Assembly (NCBI GenBank): GCA_937901745.1
Contig: CALGSZ010000096.1
Location: forward strand, 62,001 to 126,000
From: an uncultured Chloroflexota bacterium
GTDB lineage: Bacteria > Chloroflexota > Chloroflexia > Thermomicrobiales > UBA6265
Direction of reading: 5' to 3'
DNA length: 64,000 bases
A program made the position numbers and the translations under genes. Positions 29,700-38,793 of the stretch are shown in pieces; positions within the stretch are counted from its first letter, which is position 1; each line of letters starts with the position of its first letter. Under the pieces are notes generated by a model that saw nothing but the letters and a program-made list of their open reading frames with translations, did not search any database and was not told the DNA's origin.

Positions 29700-32600
29700 T
29701 TACGCCGACGCAGGGCCTTCCTGCACATTGCGAGCGTGCGCCTCGGCCTCGGAAGTCGGCTCGACCTCGAGTCCCGGCACCTTGACCGGCGGCTGCCACT
29801 GATGTCCCGGCGCAATCCGGCCGGCCAGCACCTCGGCGATGTGCCGTGTTCGCCGCCCGGTGAAGTGCTCGATCTGCTGCCGGCAAGAGACACCGGCAAC
29901 GGCGATGATCGTCTCCGGCGAGGTGGCCTCGACGGCTGGGAAGAGGCGCTCCTCGCCGATCTTGCGGGAGATCTCGTAGTGTTCCACTTCATAGCCGAAC
30001 GAGCCGGCCATGCCGCAGCACCCTGCTCCGCTCTCGGTCGTCTTGCAGCCCGCGTGCTTCAGAATCGAGAGCGACGGCCCGACGCCGATCAACGCCTTCT
30101 GGTGGCAATGCCCGTGGTACAGCACCTCAGGCGCCGGTCCATCCTTCCAGGTGATCCCCAGATCACCCTCTTCAGCCAGCCTCGCGAGGAATTCATCAAT
30201 CATGAACGCTTGCTCGGCGACGACCTCAGCCTCGGGGTCTCCTGGCAGGAGATCGCGGTACTCGTCGCGTAGCGTCAAAATGCAGCTTGGCTCCGTGCCC
30301 ACTATCGGGTATCCAGCACGCGCGTAGGGAGCCAGCAAGAGGACGTTCTTGCGCGCGACCCGCCGCGCATCGCTGACAAGTCCCTTGGAGAGCATCGGAC
30401 GCCCACAGCATGCCCGGCGCTCTTCGACGATCACCTCGAATCCGGCTGCTTCCAGGAGCTTGACCGCCGCCAAGCCGATCCGCGGATAGTTGTACGTCGT
30501 GAAGGTGTCGTGGAAGTAAACCACCTTCCCTCGTGTCGACCGGTTGGCGGGCAGGTGCTTGACATGCTTGCGCCAGCGAGCGACGAAGGTCCGCCGAGCG
30601 AAGGGAGAGAGCTTCCGCTCTGGGTGGACGCCGAGCGCACGCATGACCGGCGCGGAAATGGGCGTGCGCAGCGCCAAGTTGGCGAGCGGCGCGACTGGCG
30701 AGGTCAGCTTGGAGATCGTGTGGATGTGGCCGAAGACGCGCGCCCGCAGCGGCGTTCCATGCGCCTCGTAGTAGTGGGCAAGGAACTCGGTCTTCAGCTT
30801 CGCCATGTCGACGCTGGACGGACACTCGGTCTTACACGCCTTGCACGAGAGGCAAAGGTCCATCACCTCGTAGGTCGTTCGCGAAGTGAAATCGCTGCGG
30901 TCGAAGACCCGCTCAGCAAGCGCGTTGCGCAGGGCGTTGGCGCGAGCTCGCGTCGTGTCCTGCTCGTCGCGCGTCGCCATGTACGACGGGCACATCGTGC
31001 CGGCCTTCAGCTTGCGGCAAACGGCCGCGCCGTTGCACATCTCGATGGCGCGGAGGAACCCGCCCTCCTTCGAGAAGTCGAGATGCGTCTTCGGCTCGTA
31101 GGGGTGATAGGTCGGCCCATATCGGAGATGCTCGGTCATCGGTGGCGCGTCGACCTTCTTGCCGGGGTTCATCAAGCCCCTGGGATCGAAGATGGCCTTG
31201 AACTCGCGCATCGCCTGGTACAGCTCGGGGCCAAAGATCAGCTCGTTGAGCTCAGAACGCTGGAGTCCGTCGCCGTGCTCCCCGCTCATCACCCCACCGA
31301 ACTTGTGGGCAAGCTCCGCAGCGGCGCGCGCCAGCGACGTCATCGTCTCGACGCCCTTGATGTCCTTCAAGTTGATGAGCGGGCGGATGTGCAGGCAGCC
31401 GGCGGAGGCGTGCGCGTAGAACGCGGCCGTCGTCCCGTGCTCCTGGACGAGGCGCTCGATGGCGCCGACGTACTCCGCGAGGTGCTCGACGGGAACGGCG
31501 ACGTCTTCGATCACTGGGATCGGCTTGGCATCGCCGCGAATGCTCATCAGGAGCCCGAGCCCAGCCTTCCGCACCGACCAGACGTCGGCCTGGCGCCGCG
31601 CATCCAGGACGCGCAGCGGTGGCGCGCTGAGGCGGACGCCGTGCCGCTGGAGATGAGCCTCCAGCCGGTCGCACTTCGCCTCCAGCTCTGCCTCGCTCTC
31701 GCCATAGAACTCAACGGCCAGCACGCCGGCGGGATCCCCATGAATGAAGGCGATCTGCGGCGCGTACCCTGGCTGCGAGCGAGTCAGGTTGATGAGCATC
31801 CGGTCCATCAGCTCGATCGCGGACGGCTCCGCTTCGAGGATGATCGGCGTCGCCGCCATCGCCGCGACCAGCTCGTCAAACTGCAGCAGGACGAGACCAG
31901 TCATGCGCGGCGTCGGCACGACGTTGAGCGTGACCTGCAGGAGCGTGCCGAGCGTGCCCTCAGAAGCGACGAGCAGCCGCGCCGGATTGAACTCACCGTC
32001 CGGCTTGAGGAACTCATTCAGCGAGTAGCCGGTCGCACGTCGCCAGTGGCGCGGAAAGTCCCGCTCGATGAGATCCCGATACTTTTCGCGGTAGTTCAAG
32101 AGTGACCGCAGGAGTCGCCCGCGCGCATCTTCAACATTCGCCAGCGCCGCCAGCTCCGCATCGGTCCCCGGTCCAAGCTCGACCACGCCTCCCTCGGCGA
32201 GCGCGACGCGCGCGGAGATGACGTGGTCGGCGGTCATGCCATACAGGATCGAGTGGGCGCCCGCCGAGTTATTCCCGACCACTCCGCCGATCGTCGCCCG
32301 GTTGCTCGACGACGGGTCCGGGCCGAACATCAACCCGCTCGGCTTGAGATGCTTGTTGAGCTGGTCCAGATTGATGCCGGGCTCGACGGTCACGCGCCGC
32401 GCTTCCGGATCGAAGGCGACGACGCGGTGGAGATACTTCGAGAAGTCGATCACCAACGCCGCGCCGACGGCCTGTCCCGCGAGCGACGAACCGCCGCCAC
32501 GCGGCAGGATAGGCACGCCGTGGCTGGCGGCAAGCTCGATGGCCGCCTGAACATCGTCCAGGGTCTTGGGGATGACGACGCCGACCGGCTCGATCTGGTA

Positions 32601-32786
32601 GTTCGAGGCATCGGTCGAATAGAGCATCCGCGCCGTCTTATCGAATCGCACTTCGCCGGCCAGGCGCGCACGCAGCTCGACCTCGAGCACCCGCGCCGTT
32701 TCGACTGCTGCTCGGCGCTCGCGGAGCGCCTGCTGGGACGGATCTCGCCTGGAAGCGTTAGGCGCGGCATCGACAGAAGCGGACAT
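29700..32786 (-). CDS. FAD-binding and Fe-S oxidoreductase (D-lactate dehydrogenase-like fusion)
   Basis: A 1028-residue fusion of a GlcD/Dld-type flavoprotein with a GlpC/LldE-type iron-sulphur protein. An FAD_binding_4 domain spans about 60-270, with LPRGGGSSLAGQAVG and then VGNNSAGAHSILYG. The FAD-oxidase C-terminal domain covers about 290-560. A 4Fe-4S ferredoxin segment is at about 640-660 (CLSCKACKTECPSSVD). Two cysteine-rich CCG domains carry ACCGRPMLSKG (about 790) and GAGCCGMAGSFGYE (about 920). It would oxidise a 2-hydroxy acid such as D-lactate or glycolate at the membrane and pass electrons to quinone. The start is the ATG at 32786 with CAGGAG upstream. Confidence 0.92.
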   Translation of the reverse strand: MSASVDAAPNASRRDPSQQALRERRAAVETARVLEVELRARLAGEVRFDKTARMLYSTDASNYQIEPVGVVIPKTLDDVQAAIELAASHGVPILPRGGGSSLAGQAVGAALVIDFSKYLHRVVAFDPEARRVTVEPGINLDQLNKHLKPSGLMFGPDPSSSNRATIGGVVGNNSAGAHSILYGMTADHVISARVALAEGGVVELGPGTDAELAALANVEDARGRLLRSLLNYREKYRDLIERDFPRHWRRATGYSLNEFLKPDGEFNPARLLVASEGTLGTLLQVTLNVVPTPRMTGLVLLQFDELVAAMAATPIILEAEPSAIELMDRMLINLTRSQPGYAPQIAFIHGDPAGVLAVEFYGESEAELEAKCDRLEAHLQRHGVRLSAPPLRVLDARRQADVWSVRKAGLGLLMSIRGDAKPIPVIEDVAVPVEHLAEYVGAIERLVQEHGTTAAFYAHASAGCLHIRPLINLKDIKGVETMTSLARAAAELAHKFGGVMSGEHGDGLQRSELNELIFGPELYQAMREFKAIFDPRGLMNPGKKVDAPPMTEHLRYGPTYHPYEPKTHLDFSKEGGFLRAIEMCNGAAVCRKLKAGTMCPSYMATRDEQDTTRARANALRNALAERVFDRSDFTSRTTYEVMDLCLSCKACKTECPSSVDMAKLKTEFLAHYYEAHGTPLRARVFGHIHTISKLTSPVAPLANLALRTPISAPVMRALGVHPERKLSPFARRTFVARWRKHVKHLPANRSTRGKVVYFHDTFTTYNYPRIGLAAVKLLEAAGFEVIVEERRACCGRPMLSKGLVSDARRVARKNVLLLAPYARAGYPIVGTEPSCILTLRDEYRDLLPGDPEAEVVAEQAFMIDEFLARLAEEGDLGITWKDGPAPEVLYHGHCHQKALIGVGPSLSILKHAGCKTTESGAGCCGMAGSFGYEVEHYEISRKIGEERLFPAVEATSPETIIAVAGVSCRQQIEHFTGRRTRHIAEVLAGRIAPGHQWQPPVKVPGLEVEPTSEAEAHARNVQEGPASA

Positions 32787-33401
32787 CGAGTTTGGACTCC
32801 TGCTGAGCTAGGACCAATCTCCCGCTGGGTCAGAGGTCTCCCCGATGGAGGAGGCGTCACCGGGTGCGAGTGTAGCACCGGGCCGGGGGATCTGCGGTGG
32901 GGTCACCGCGCGAGTCGCGCCGGGGCGTCTGGGTGGCTGCCCGGCTAGGGAATTAGCTGCCGCAAGAATTCAATGTAGCGTTGCTTACCTTTACCTACCG
33001 GCCAATATTCACGCTACGGGCCGCCAACGTGCAACACGAATTCCAGCCGCCAGAACGATTCGGGCTAAGAATACCGATACACGGATGACTTCCGTGCCCC
33101 CCTTTGTCCGTACGATTGACATGGGCCGATTATCTCCGTATTGTGGGTGCACCGCGCACATCTGGCGAGGCACACCACATCTCAGGAGCGGCGTCGCGGG
33201 CCAGGGGGTGCACGATGGAAAGGACACGCGTTTGATCCGGCTGATGGGTTGGCACGATCAGCTGGTCCCGGGCGCTCCTCACCGCCTCCATCGTCACTCG
33301 CGGCCGCGACGAGCAGCAACTGGGAGCGGTGTGACTCGCTTGCCGGGGCGAGAGGACCGTCAGGGTACGTGGGTAAGTACTGTGGAAGAAGGCCGCTTAG
33401 A
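32787..33401. other. Intergenic region, no gene supported
   Basis: About 615 bases between the FAD/Fe-S gene and the helix-turn-helix gene. The part from 32950 to 33150 is richer in A and T and probably holds the leftward promoter of the FAD/Fe-S gene, although no box pair is convincing. Overlapping open frames on the plus strand are compositionally driven and contain no recognisable domain. No repeat, tRNA or insertion-sequence end was found. Confidence 0.4.
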
Positions 33402-33797
33402 TCAGTTGCGGGCTCCCTGGTCTGTTGACTTGGCCATCCAGCGCTGGACTGTGCGTGGATGCACCCCAATCTGGGCAGCAGTTCGCCGCAGCGCCAGCAA
33501 GCGCTCAACGTCGTCCGCGGCAACGCGGTACCCGGCCGCCGTTGAGATCGCTTGCAGCCGACCCGTCGCGACCCAGCGGGAGACTGCCTGCCGACTCACC
33601 CCCGCGGCTTGAGCCACATCTCGGAGCGACATCCAGCGAGTCTCCGTGCCATTCGATGGGCGACGAATGTGCCGAATCACATCTGGCCGCTCGGCGGAGT
33701 TTGACGATTCATGACCGGGAAGATCCTGGTTGGTAACCAGGCGCAGCTCGACACGATGCTCGCTGCTCCCCGACACAGCGGCGCGATCGACAGCCAC
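33402..33797 (-). CDS. Small DNA-binding protein with two helix-turn-helix motifs
   Basis: A 131-residue protein. After an unstructured N-terminal third there is an excisionase/MerR-like helix-turn-helix, SLRDVAQAAGVSRQAVSRWV (about 57-76) with a wing-like GRLQAISTAAGYRVAADDVE. A second helix-turn-helix, RRTAAQIGVHPRTVQRWMAK, follows at about 104-123. This pair of DNA-reading heads in so small a protein is unusual. The start is the GTG at 33797 with GGAG seven bases upstream. It is divergent from another small regulator gene, and a dyad lies between them that either could bind. The targets are unknown. Confidence 0.72.
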   Translation of the reverse strand: MAVDRAAVSGSSEHRVELRLVTNQDLPGHESSNSAERPDVIRHIRRPSNGTETRWMSLRDVAQAAGVSRQAVSRWVATGRLQAISTAAGYRVAADDVERLLALRRTAAQIGVHPRTVQRWMAKSTDQGARN

Positions 33798-33860
33798 TGT
33801 AGCTCTCCTTCAGGTCCTGCGTTAGAGCAAGGACCAACGTGTACAACCAAGACCCGGATG

Positions 33861-33883
33861 TCCTGAATCCCCCGTCAGGATTC
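33861..33883. promoter_or_regulatory. Nested dyads between two divergent regulator genes
   Basis: TCCTGA (33861-33866) mirrors TCAGGA (33875-33880), and overlapping with it GAATCC (33865-33870) mirrors GGATTC (33878-33883). The site lies about 65 bases above one start codon and 40 above the other, a natural place for a shared operator. Confidence 0.4.
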
Positions 33884-33923
33884 TAAGGAGTGGGCATCTC
33901 GCCGTCAAGAAAGGCACGCCAGC

Positions 33924-34223
33924 ATGCAAGGCGCTCAGGGTCGGGAATGGACAATCTTCTCCACGCACGGGCTGGTCTTGTGCTATCTGGCCATCCATCC
34001 CACGGCAACACTGCGCGACGCATCTGCTGCGTTGAGAATCACTGAGCGGCAGCTGTCCCGCATCATCACGGACTTGGTCGATGAAGGGATGCTGAGGGTG
34101 TCGAAGAACGGGCGGCGCAACTACTACACCGTGAATTTCTCCGCGCGAACGCGCCACCCGCTGCTAGCCCATGTCCCGCTCGGGCGATTCATCGCCGCAG
34201 TGACCGATCCGGCCGAGACATGA
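33924..34223 (+). CDS. Winged-helix (MarR/ArsR-like) DNA-binding protein
   Basis: A 99-residue single-domain regulator. The helix-turn-helix reads TLRDASAALRITERQLSRII, followed by DLVDEGMLRVSKNGRRNYYTV, the recognition helix and wing of MarR/ArsR-type folds, and a C-terminal helix HPLLAHVPLGRFIAAV. No metal-binding cysteines are present. Many bacteria have such stand-alone winged helices with a conserved N-terminal segment like WTIFSTHGLVLCYLA. The start is the ATG at 33924, behind AAGAAAGG. It is divergent from the double helix-turn-helix gene. Its ligand is unknown. Confidence 0.78.
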   Translation: MQGAQGREWTIFSTHGLVLCYLAIHPTATLRDASAALRITERQLSRIITDLVDEGMLRVSKNGRRNYYTVNFSARTRHPLLAHVPLGRFIAAVTDPAET

Positions 34224-34771
34224 TTGGGCCGATGTGGCGCCCGTGAGTCTCACCGAAGGGAGCACGCCAGGGACGCGGATCCGCTGCAGGGACAGATATC
34301 CCAGCAGTCCGCTCTAGCGTGCTCCGCGACCGATGAGACGCGGGGAAAGCAAGCCAAGACCACGCCGCTGGCGGCTCTCCGCGGTTGCCGTTCTGGCGCG
34401 GCGGCCTGAGAGGGATCAAGCACACTTGGGTCGGCGCAAGATTCGCGACCGACTCCTAGGCAGACGTGTAGCTCGTAGCCGTGCCAACGCGTGGTGAGAG
34501 TGATCGGGGCGCGGGTGGCGTACCGCAACTGATCGTCGCTTCGGACGCGCTAGGCAACGCCAAGAGGCGATGACGATCGCGGCATCGGCTAACTCCTAAG
34601 AGTACCGCCTCCTCTCGGCCTGCCATCCTCTAGAGTTCGCTAGCTGGCAGATCTCTTCCGGGACGGCATCGTTGGATTCCGCCTACTGCCCTTTCGTTCC
34701 CTCGGCCGTGTTCCCTCATCTTGCAACCGCCTGACATCCACCTTTGAAAACACCGACTCCGTCTCACATAG
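34224..34771. other. Gene-poor stretch before the Mrr remnant
   Basis: About 550 bases with no supported gene. Since the Mrr-like remnant begins at a stop codon at 34769-34771 and lacks its N-terminal winged helix, part of this stretch may be the decayed beginning of that gene. I could not find the expected N-terminal motif in any frame. Confidence 0.35.
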
Positions 34772-35451
34772 ACGGAGCGCGGGAGGCAGGTACTGGCCGA
34801 TAAACCGCTCCGGATTGATGTTCAGTTCCTCTCCCGATTCCCCGAGGTCGTAGAGTTCAAGAGTCAGTCACGGAAGGACGGGGGCAGCCGCCGTCCCAGT
34901 CCACCTGCCCCACCGACCAATGGAGAACAGAAACTCTCGCCCGGCGAGTTGTTGGAGGCGAGTTATCAGCAATTGCGACAAGCGCTCGCGCAAGATCTCT
35001 GGAGCGAATCAAGCGGGCTTCGCCCGTATTTTTCGAGAGGCTGGTCATCGACTTACTCGTTGCTATGGGTTATGGAGGCTCGCGCCGGGACGCGGCCAGC
35101 GCGGTCGGCGGCTCTGGCGACGACGGCATCGATGGAATCATCAAAGAGGATCGCCTCGGGCTCGATTTCGTTTATGTCCAGGCAAAGCGTTGGGAGAATC
35201 CGGTCAGTCGTCCAATCGTGCAAGCCTTTGCCGGCAGCTTGGAAGGCCAACGAGCGCGCAAAGGAGTCTTGATCACAACTTCCTCGTTTACCCGCGAGGC
35301 ACAGGATTATGTGAAGCGCATCGAAAAGCGGATCGTGCTCATCGACGGCGAACAATTGGCGAGCCTCATGATCGATCACGGGGTCGGTGTGACCGACGTG
35401 GCGACCTATCACGTCAAACGAGTCGACGTCGACTACTTCGGCGACGAGTAG
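34772..35451 (+). pseudogene. mrr: Frameshifted Mrr-type restriction endonuclease
   Basis: Two adjacent frames together encode most of an Mrr-like type IV restriction enzyme, which cuts methylated DNA. Frame one (34772 to about 34998) reads GRQVLADKPLRIDVQFLSRF..., then LSPGELLEASYQQLRQALAQDL. Frame two (from about 34999) continues in register with LERIKRASPVFFERLVIDLL, then GSGDDGIDGII and the catalytic VQAKRW (D...QxK) and GVLITTSSFT. A single missing base at about 34994-35001 explains the shift, and a TAG at 34769 cuts off the N-terminal winged helix. The PD-(D/E)XK residues are intact, so the last 128 codons alone might still be expressed. The end overlaps the convergent FUSC gene by 19 bases. 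Confidence 0.82.
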
Positions 35452-36728
35452 CCGCCGATTCCCGTGGGTTCTGCTTCCGATGTAGGCGTCGATGATTCGA
35501 GCGCGGGCGAAGATGATGAGCCCTGGGCAGCGAGGTTCAACCGGCCAAGCTCGTTGGCCGCGTCCGTTAGGTCGGTGACGAGCTGGTCGGACAGCGCCAA
35601 CGCCTGTCCGAGCATTGCCCAGCCCTCCGGCATTAGGTCATGGATGCGATCTCTGGCGGCCAGCATGACGGCTCGCCGCTGGCGCTGAACCTCGGTCGCC
35701 AGTTCCTCGTCGTCCTTCGTCTCTCGCGGAAGGTCGATTAGCGTCAGGAAGTGGTCGAGCGAGACGGCGAGCGCGCTCAGTAGATCCGCGAGCGGCGCAC
35801 CAAGCCGGTCCGGTTCCAGCCAGCGCGGACGAGGCTCTCCCGCTCGCGCCGTCTCCACCGCCTCGACGATCGCCCGGCAGATAACTCGCGTCTGAAGCGC
35901 TGCGTGCTCCATCGCGCGGTTAGCACGGTGGTAAACGGCGAGTCTGGCGCGCTGGCGACCAGCCAGCAGGTTGTATCGCAGGCTCTCCTCGGCGCGGGCG
36001 ATTGAGGCTTCGACCTCGTCTAGGGAACTCGCGATCAATCGCGCCCGTTCCAAGCAATCGCGTGCCTGCGCCTCGGTCACGCCGGTCGCGAGGGCGGCGG
36101 CCAAGTCGTCGAGTACCGCGCCGATCCGATGCCCGAGCGTCACGACCGATTCTCGCGCCGCTGGCAGATAGTTGGGCGGCGCGAAAACCGCGTTCAGGGA
36201 GAGCCCGACCACAGTACCGATGATTGAATTGGCGACATGGAGCAGCGCCACGTCTTGAGTCGCGCCTGGGGTGGCGCCGAGCGCGACGACGAGGGAGCTG
36301 ACGGCCATTTGAGACACGCCGGCCGCCTCGAGCCGCAAGCGCCGGCCAGCAACGAACGCGATGAGCACGACCAGCGCGATCGTCCAGCCATTCGCGCCCA
36401 GGAAGCGATTGGCCGCGACCGCGACGAGGACGCCGAAGATGACGCCGAGGATGCGCTGGATGCCTTCCCGCACCGAGCCGGCGACTGTCAGGCTGATCGA
36501 AAAGACAGCCGTTAGCGGCGCCAGCACCGGCTGACCGTTGTCCGGGAGGAGCCGCGCTAGCTCCCAGGCGAGCCCGGCAGCCACCGCGCTCTTCAGGACG
36601 CGTTCGCCGAGCCCGACCTCGCGCAGCCGGTCCAGCGTCGTCCGAACTGGCCCTTCCGCCCCAGTGAAATGCGAGATGACGGTTCCGAGTCTGAGGCGGA
36701 ACGCCTCGGCCCGCGCGCGGCGCTCCAT
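35433..36728 (-). CDS. FUSC-family membrane protein (aromatic acid exporter-like)
   Basis: A 431-residue membrane protein. Six hydrophobic segments lie in residues 40-190. They are followed by a long helical cytoplasmic region (about 195-400) with an ASIARAEESLRYNLLAGRQR stretch, and then a Ser/Pro-rich tail. The segment LKSAVAAGLAWELARLLP and then PVLAPLTAVFSISLTV is characteristic of the FUSC (fusaric acid resistance-like) family, which exports aromatic acids and similar compounds. The start is the ATG at 36728, with AGGA immediately upstream and AAGGCGG further away. Its last 19 bases overlap the Mrr remnant on the other strand, which suggests the two were brought together by rearrangement. 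Confidence 0.85.
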   Translation of the reverse strand: MERRARAEAFRLRLGTVISHFTGAEGPVRTTLDRLREVGLGERVLKSAVAAGLAWELARLLPDNGQPVLAPLTAVFSISLTVAGSVREGIQRILGVIFGVLVAVAANRFLGANGWTIALVVLIAFVAGRRLRLEAAGVSQMAVSSLVVALGATPGATQDVALLHVANSIIGTVVGLSLNAVFAPPNYLPAARESVVTLGHRIGAVLDDLAAALATGVTEAQARDCLERARLIASSLDEVEASIARAEESLRYNLLAGRQRARLAVYHRANRAMEHAALQTRVICRAIVEAVETARAGEPRPRWLEPDRLGAPLADLLSALAVSLDHFLTLIDLPRETKDDEELATEVQRQRRAVMLAARDRIHDLMPEGWAMLGQALALSDQLVTDLTDAANELGRLNLAAQGSSSSPALESSTPTSEAEPTGIGGYSSPK

Positions 36729-36743
36729 TCCTGCCGATCCGCC

Positions 36744-37655
36744 TTACTGGTAGATCACGATATCGGGAGACGGATCGAGCGCCAGCACCTCCTCCTCGGT
36801 CATGAGAGGCTCATCCTGGCGGTACCAGAGCTTGAAGCCATGGAACTCGATCGGGTTCTCGGTCATGACCCGGTAGGTTTCCCGCTTCTCCTCCGGCGTG
36901 CCGAACCCGTCCACTTCGAGGACGAATTGCACGCCCGGAACCGGCCGCAGCTGATCCTTGTCCTCGATGACCGCGTAGTGGAATTGGTGGACGAGGAGGA
37001 TCTTCGGCGGCAGGTTGCGCTTCCGCGCGAATTCCGCCAGCGTCTCCTGCGCGTAGGTTATTTCGGCGGCGGTTATGCTCCCGAGATGCACGCCCGGTTG
37101 CTCCCCTTCTTTCACCTTGAACTCCGGGTCGAGCGCCAAGTGGACGTGCGGCAGTTCGAGCCACGGAAGCGCGGCTTCGATCTCGTCCTCGACTGAAAGG
37201 CGGCCGAATTGCATGTCGAGGATGAGCAGCATGTCATGCTTCGCCGTGTAATTCGCATACTCTTTGATGACGTCCGGGTCCGTCCGGTAGAGATAGCTCC
37301 CATCCGGCATCGCATCCCGTTGAGCGACGGACGCGATGATCTCGTATGCCATCTTCCACGGCCGCGAGTTGTCGACACGCTCATACGCTCGCCTCTGGCG
37401 AGTGAGACGCTTTCGGAGCTCGCCCTTGGAGTGCTCGCCGAGAATGCCCATCAGCTCGTTGCGGGGGAAACCGTAGTACGACAGGATGCGATATTTCGGC
37501 AGGAGCGGCTCTGGCTGCGACTCAGGCTGCGCCGGTTGCGATTCGACATCGGTTCCATCGCCTTGAGCCCGCGCCAGCCTCGTGATGCCGCTCGCGCCAA
37601 ACGCCACGGCGCCCACGGCTCCGGCCACGAATCGCCGCCGATTGACCCGGTTCAT
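36744..37655 (-). CDS. Tat-exported protein of unknown function (TIM-barrel-like)
   Basis: A 303-residue exported protein. The N-terminus MNRVNRRRFVAGAVGAVAFG is a twin-arginine signal. The mature part begins with LPKYRILSYYGFPRNELMGI and contains DMLLILDMQFGRLSVEDEIE, HVHLALDPEFKVKEG and VEFHGFKLWYRQDEPL, ending DPSPDIVIYQ. These segments recur in a family of secreted proteins of unknown function in actinobacteria and chloroflexi. The alternating hydrophobic strands and acidic strand ends look like a glycoside-hydrolase-type barrel, but no function is known. The start is the ATG at 37655, with AAGGAGG six bases upstream. It precedes the FUSC gene on the same strand by 15 bases, so the two are probably co-transcribed. 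Confidence 0.75.
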   Translation of the reverse strand: MNRVNRRRFVAGAVGAVAFGASGITRLARAQGDGTDVESQPAQPESQPEPLLPKYRILSYYGFPRNELMGILGEHSKGELRKRLTRQRRAYERVDNSRPWKMAYEIIASVAQRDAMPDGSYLYRTDPDVIKEYANYTAKHDMLLILDMQFGRLSVEDEIEAALPWLELPHVHLALDPEFKVKEGEQPGVHLGSITAAEITYAQETLAEFARKRNLPPKILLVHQFHYAVIEDKDQLRPVPGVQFVLEVDGFGTPEEKRETYRVMTENPIEFHGFKLWYRQDEPLMTEEEVLALDPSPDIVIYQ

Positions 37656-37694
37656 ATGCCCCTCCTTGCTGAAGCCCACAGCCCTCTCGGCACC

Positions 37695-37722
37695 CAGCAC
37701 TCAGCATTCAGACCTCAGCACT
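37695..37722. repeat. Four tandem heptamers (CAGCACT type)
   Basis: Four consecutive 7-bp units based on CAGCACT, the first and last identical and the middle two with one to three changes, lie upstream of the Tat protein gene. Short tracts of this kind occur between genes in several phyla, and their role is unknown. Confidence 0.6.
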
Positions 37723-37884
37723 GCACATAGTGCCTCACGCTCTCCCCGGCGATTCCGGTCGGCGCGCCGACAATACTAACTAGCCTTTGACTTTCGAAAT
37801 GCGCGGTCCGATTGCGTCGAGTATCTTGTGTGACGTTGGCATTGTGCGTCCTCGGACGTCCAGACGCTCACGGGGTATTACGCG

Positions 37885-38757
37885 GTGGAGATCGTCATTC
37901 TTCTCCTCTTGATCGTGCTGACAGGCCTCGTCGGCGGCGCGGTCTACTACCTACCACGGGAAATGCGCAAAGGCTCCCGGTTTCTCCCGCGTTCCTCCGA
38001 GGCTTCGGCGACGGTGATTCCCGAGCTGAGCAGCAAGTATGCCGCTGAGATCGAGCGTTTCCGAGCCGAGGCGCGGCAGGTGATCGGAGAAGTCGAGGCT
38101 GAGCTCAGCCGGTTACGGGAGACGCTGCGGTCGTCCGCGGAGGAGCAAGAGTCGCGCCTTGTGCAGCTGCGGACACAGGTCGCCGACTTGGACGGCAAGG
38201 CAGCGGACACGCTGGAGCAGGCGCTGCGGGATCTGCGCGCGCAGCACGAGACTGAACTCCGCCAGCTTCGCGAGATGGTCACCGCCGCCATCGCGGCGAT
38301 GGCAAGCAGCTTTGCCTCGTCCGAAGCTGCCCGACAAGCTGAGCGACGCATTGATGCGTTGAACGAGCTGTACCGGCTCCTGGCGAAGCTGGAGAGCGCC
38401 GTCATCTCCGTCGCCAATCCGGTATTGCTCCCCGGAGAGCCGCTGACGCTGCCGCCGGACCTTCCGGCGGAGGCGCTGCGGTGGGACACCTGGAAAGACG
38501 TCGGCAACGCGGCGTTCGCCTTCGCCGACGCCTTCGCCCTGCGCCGGATCGACCTCGATGATGCCACCTGCCGCGAGCTTTCGCTTTTCGTCTCGGACCT
38601 GCGCCAGCTGCTGACGACCTCGATCTACCCGTACCTTCAGTCGGCGGCGACGAATCCTGACGCTCGCAAGAGCTTGCGGCGTTCGCTCGAGCAGCTCGCC
38701 GCCGAGTTCCCGCGCGCGAGAGAGTGCCTGGAGCGCGCCTATCGGGAGCAGGCGTGA
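37885..38757 (+). CDS. Membrane-anchored coiled-coil protein, unknown
   Basis: A 290-residue protein with a single N-terminal transmembrane helix (residues 2-24) and a long heptad-rich coiled coil (about 50-150, full of Glu, Arg, Leu and Ala). A more globular C-terminal half contains DALNELYRLLAKLESAVISV, then a conserved-looking WDTWKDVGNAAFAFADAFAL. The layout recalls RmuC- or EzrA-like membrane scaffolds, but I do not recognise the family. The start is the GTG at 37885, chosen because the transmembrane helix begins right after it; its ribosome binding site is weak. The alcohol dehydrogenase gene follows after 36 bases and may share its transcript. Confidence 0.7.
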   Translation: MEIVILLLLIVLTGLVGGAVYYLPREMRKGSRFLPRSSEASATVIPELSSKYAAEIERFRAEARQVIGEVEAELSRLRETLRSSAEEQESRLVQLRTQVADLDGKAADTLEQALRDLRAQHETELRQLREMVTAAIAAMASSFASSEAARQAERRIDALNELYRLLAKLESAVISVANPVLLPGEPLTLPPDLPAEALRWDTWKDVGNAAFAFADAFALRRIDLDDATCRELSLFVSDLRQLLTTSIYPYLQSAATNPDARKSLRRSLEQLAAEFPRARECLERAYREQA

Positions 38758-38793
38758 GCCAAATCATTAGCCAGGAGAGGTGGAGGGTCTCGG

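Noticed and set aside
34224..34771. Short open frames on both strands as genes
   Set aside because: No domain, no good ribosome binding site, and codon use does not resemble the neighbouring genes.
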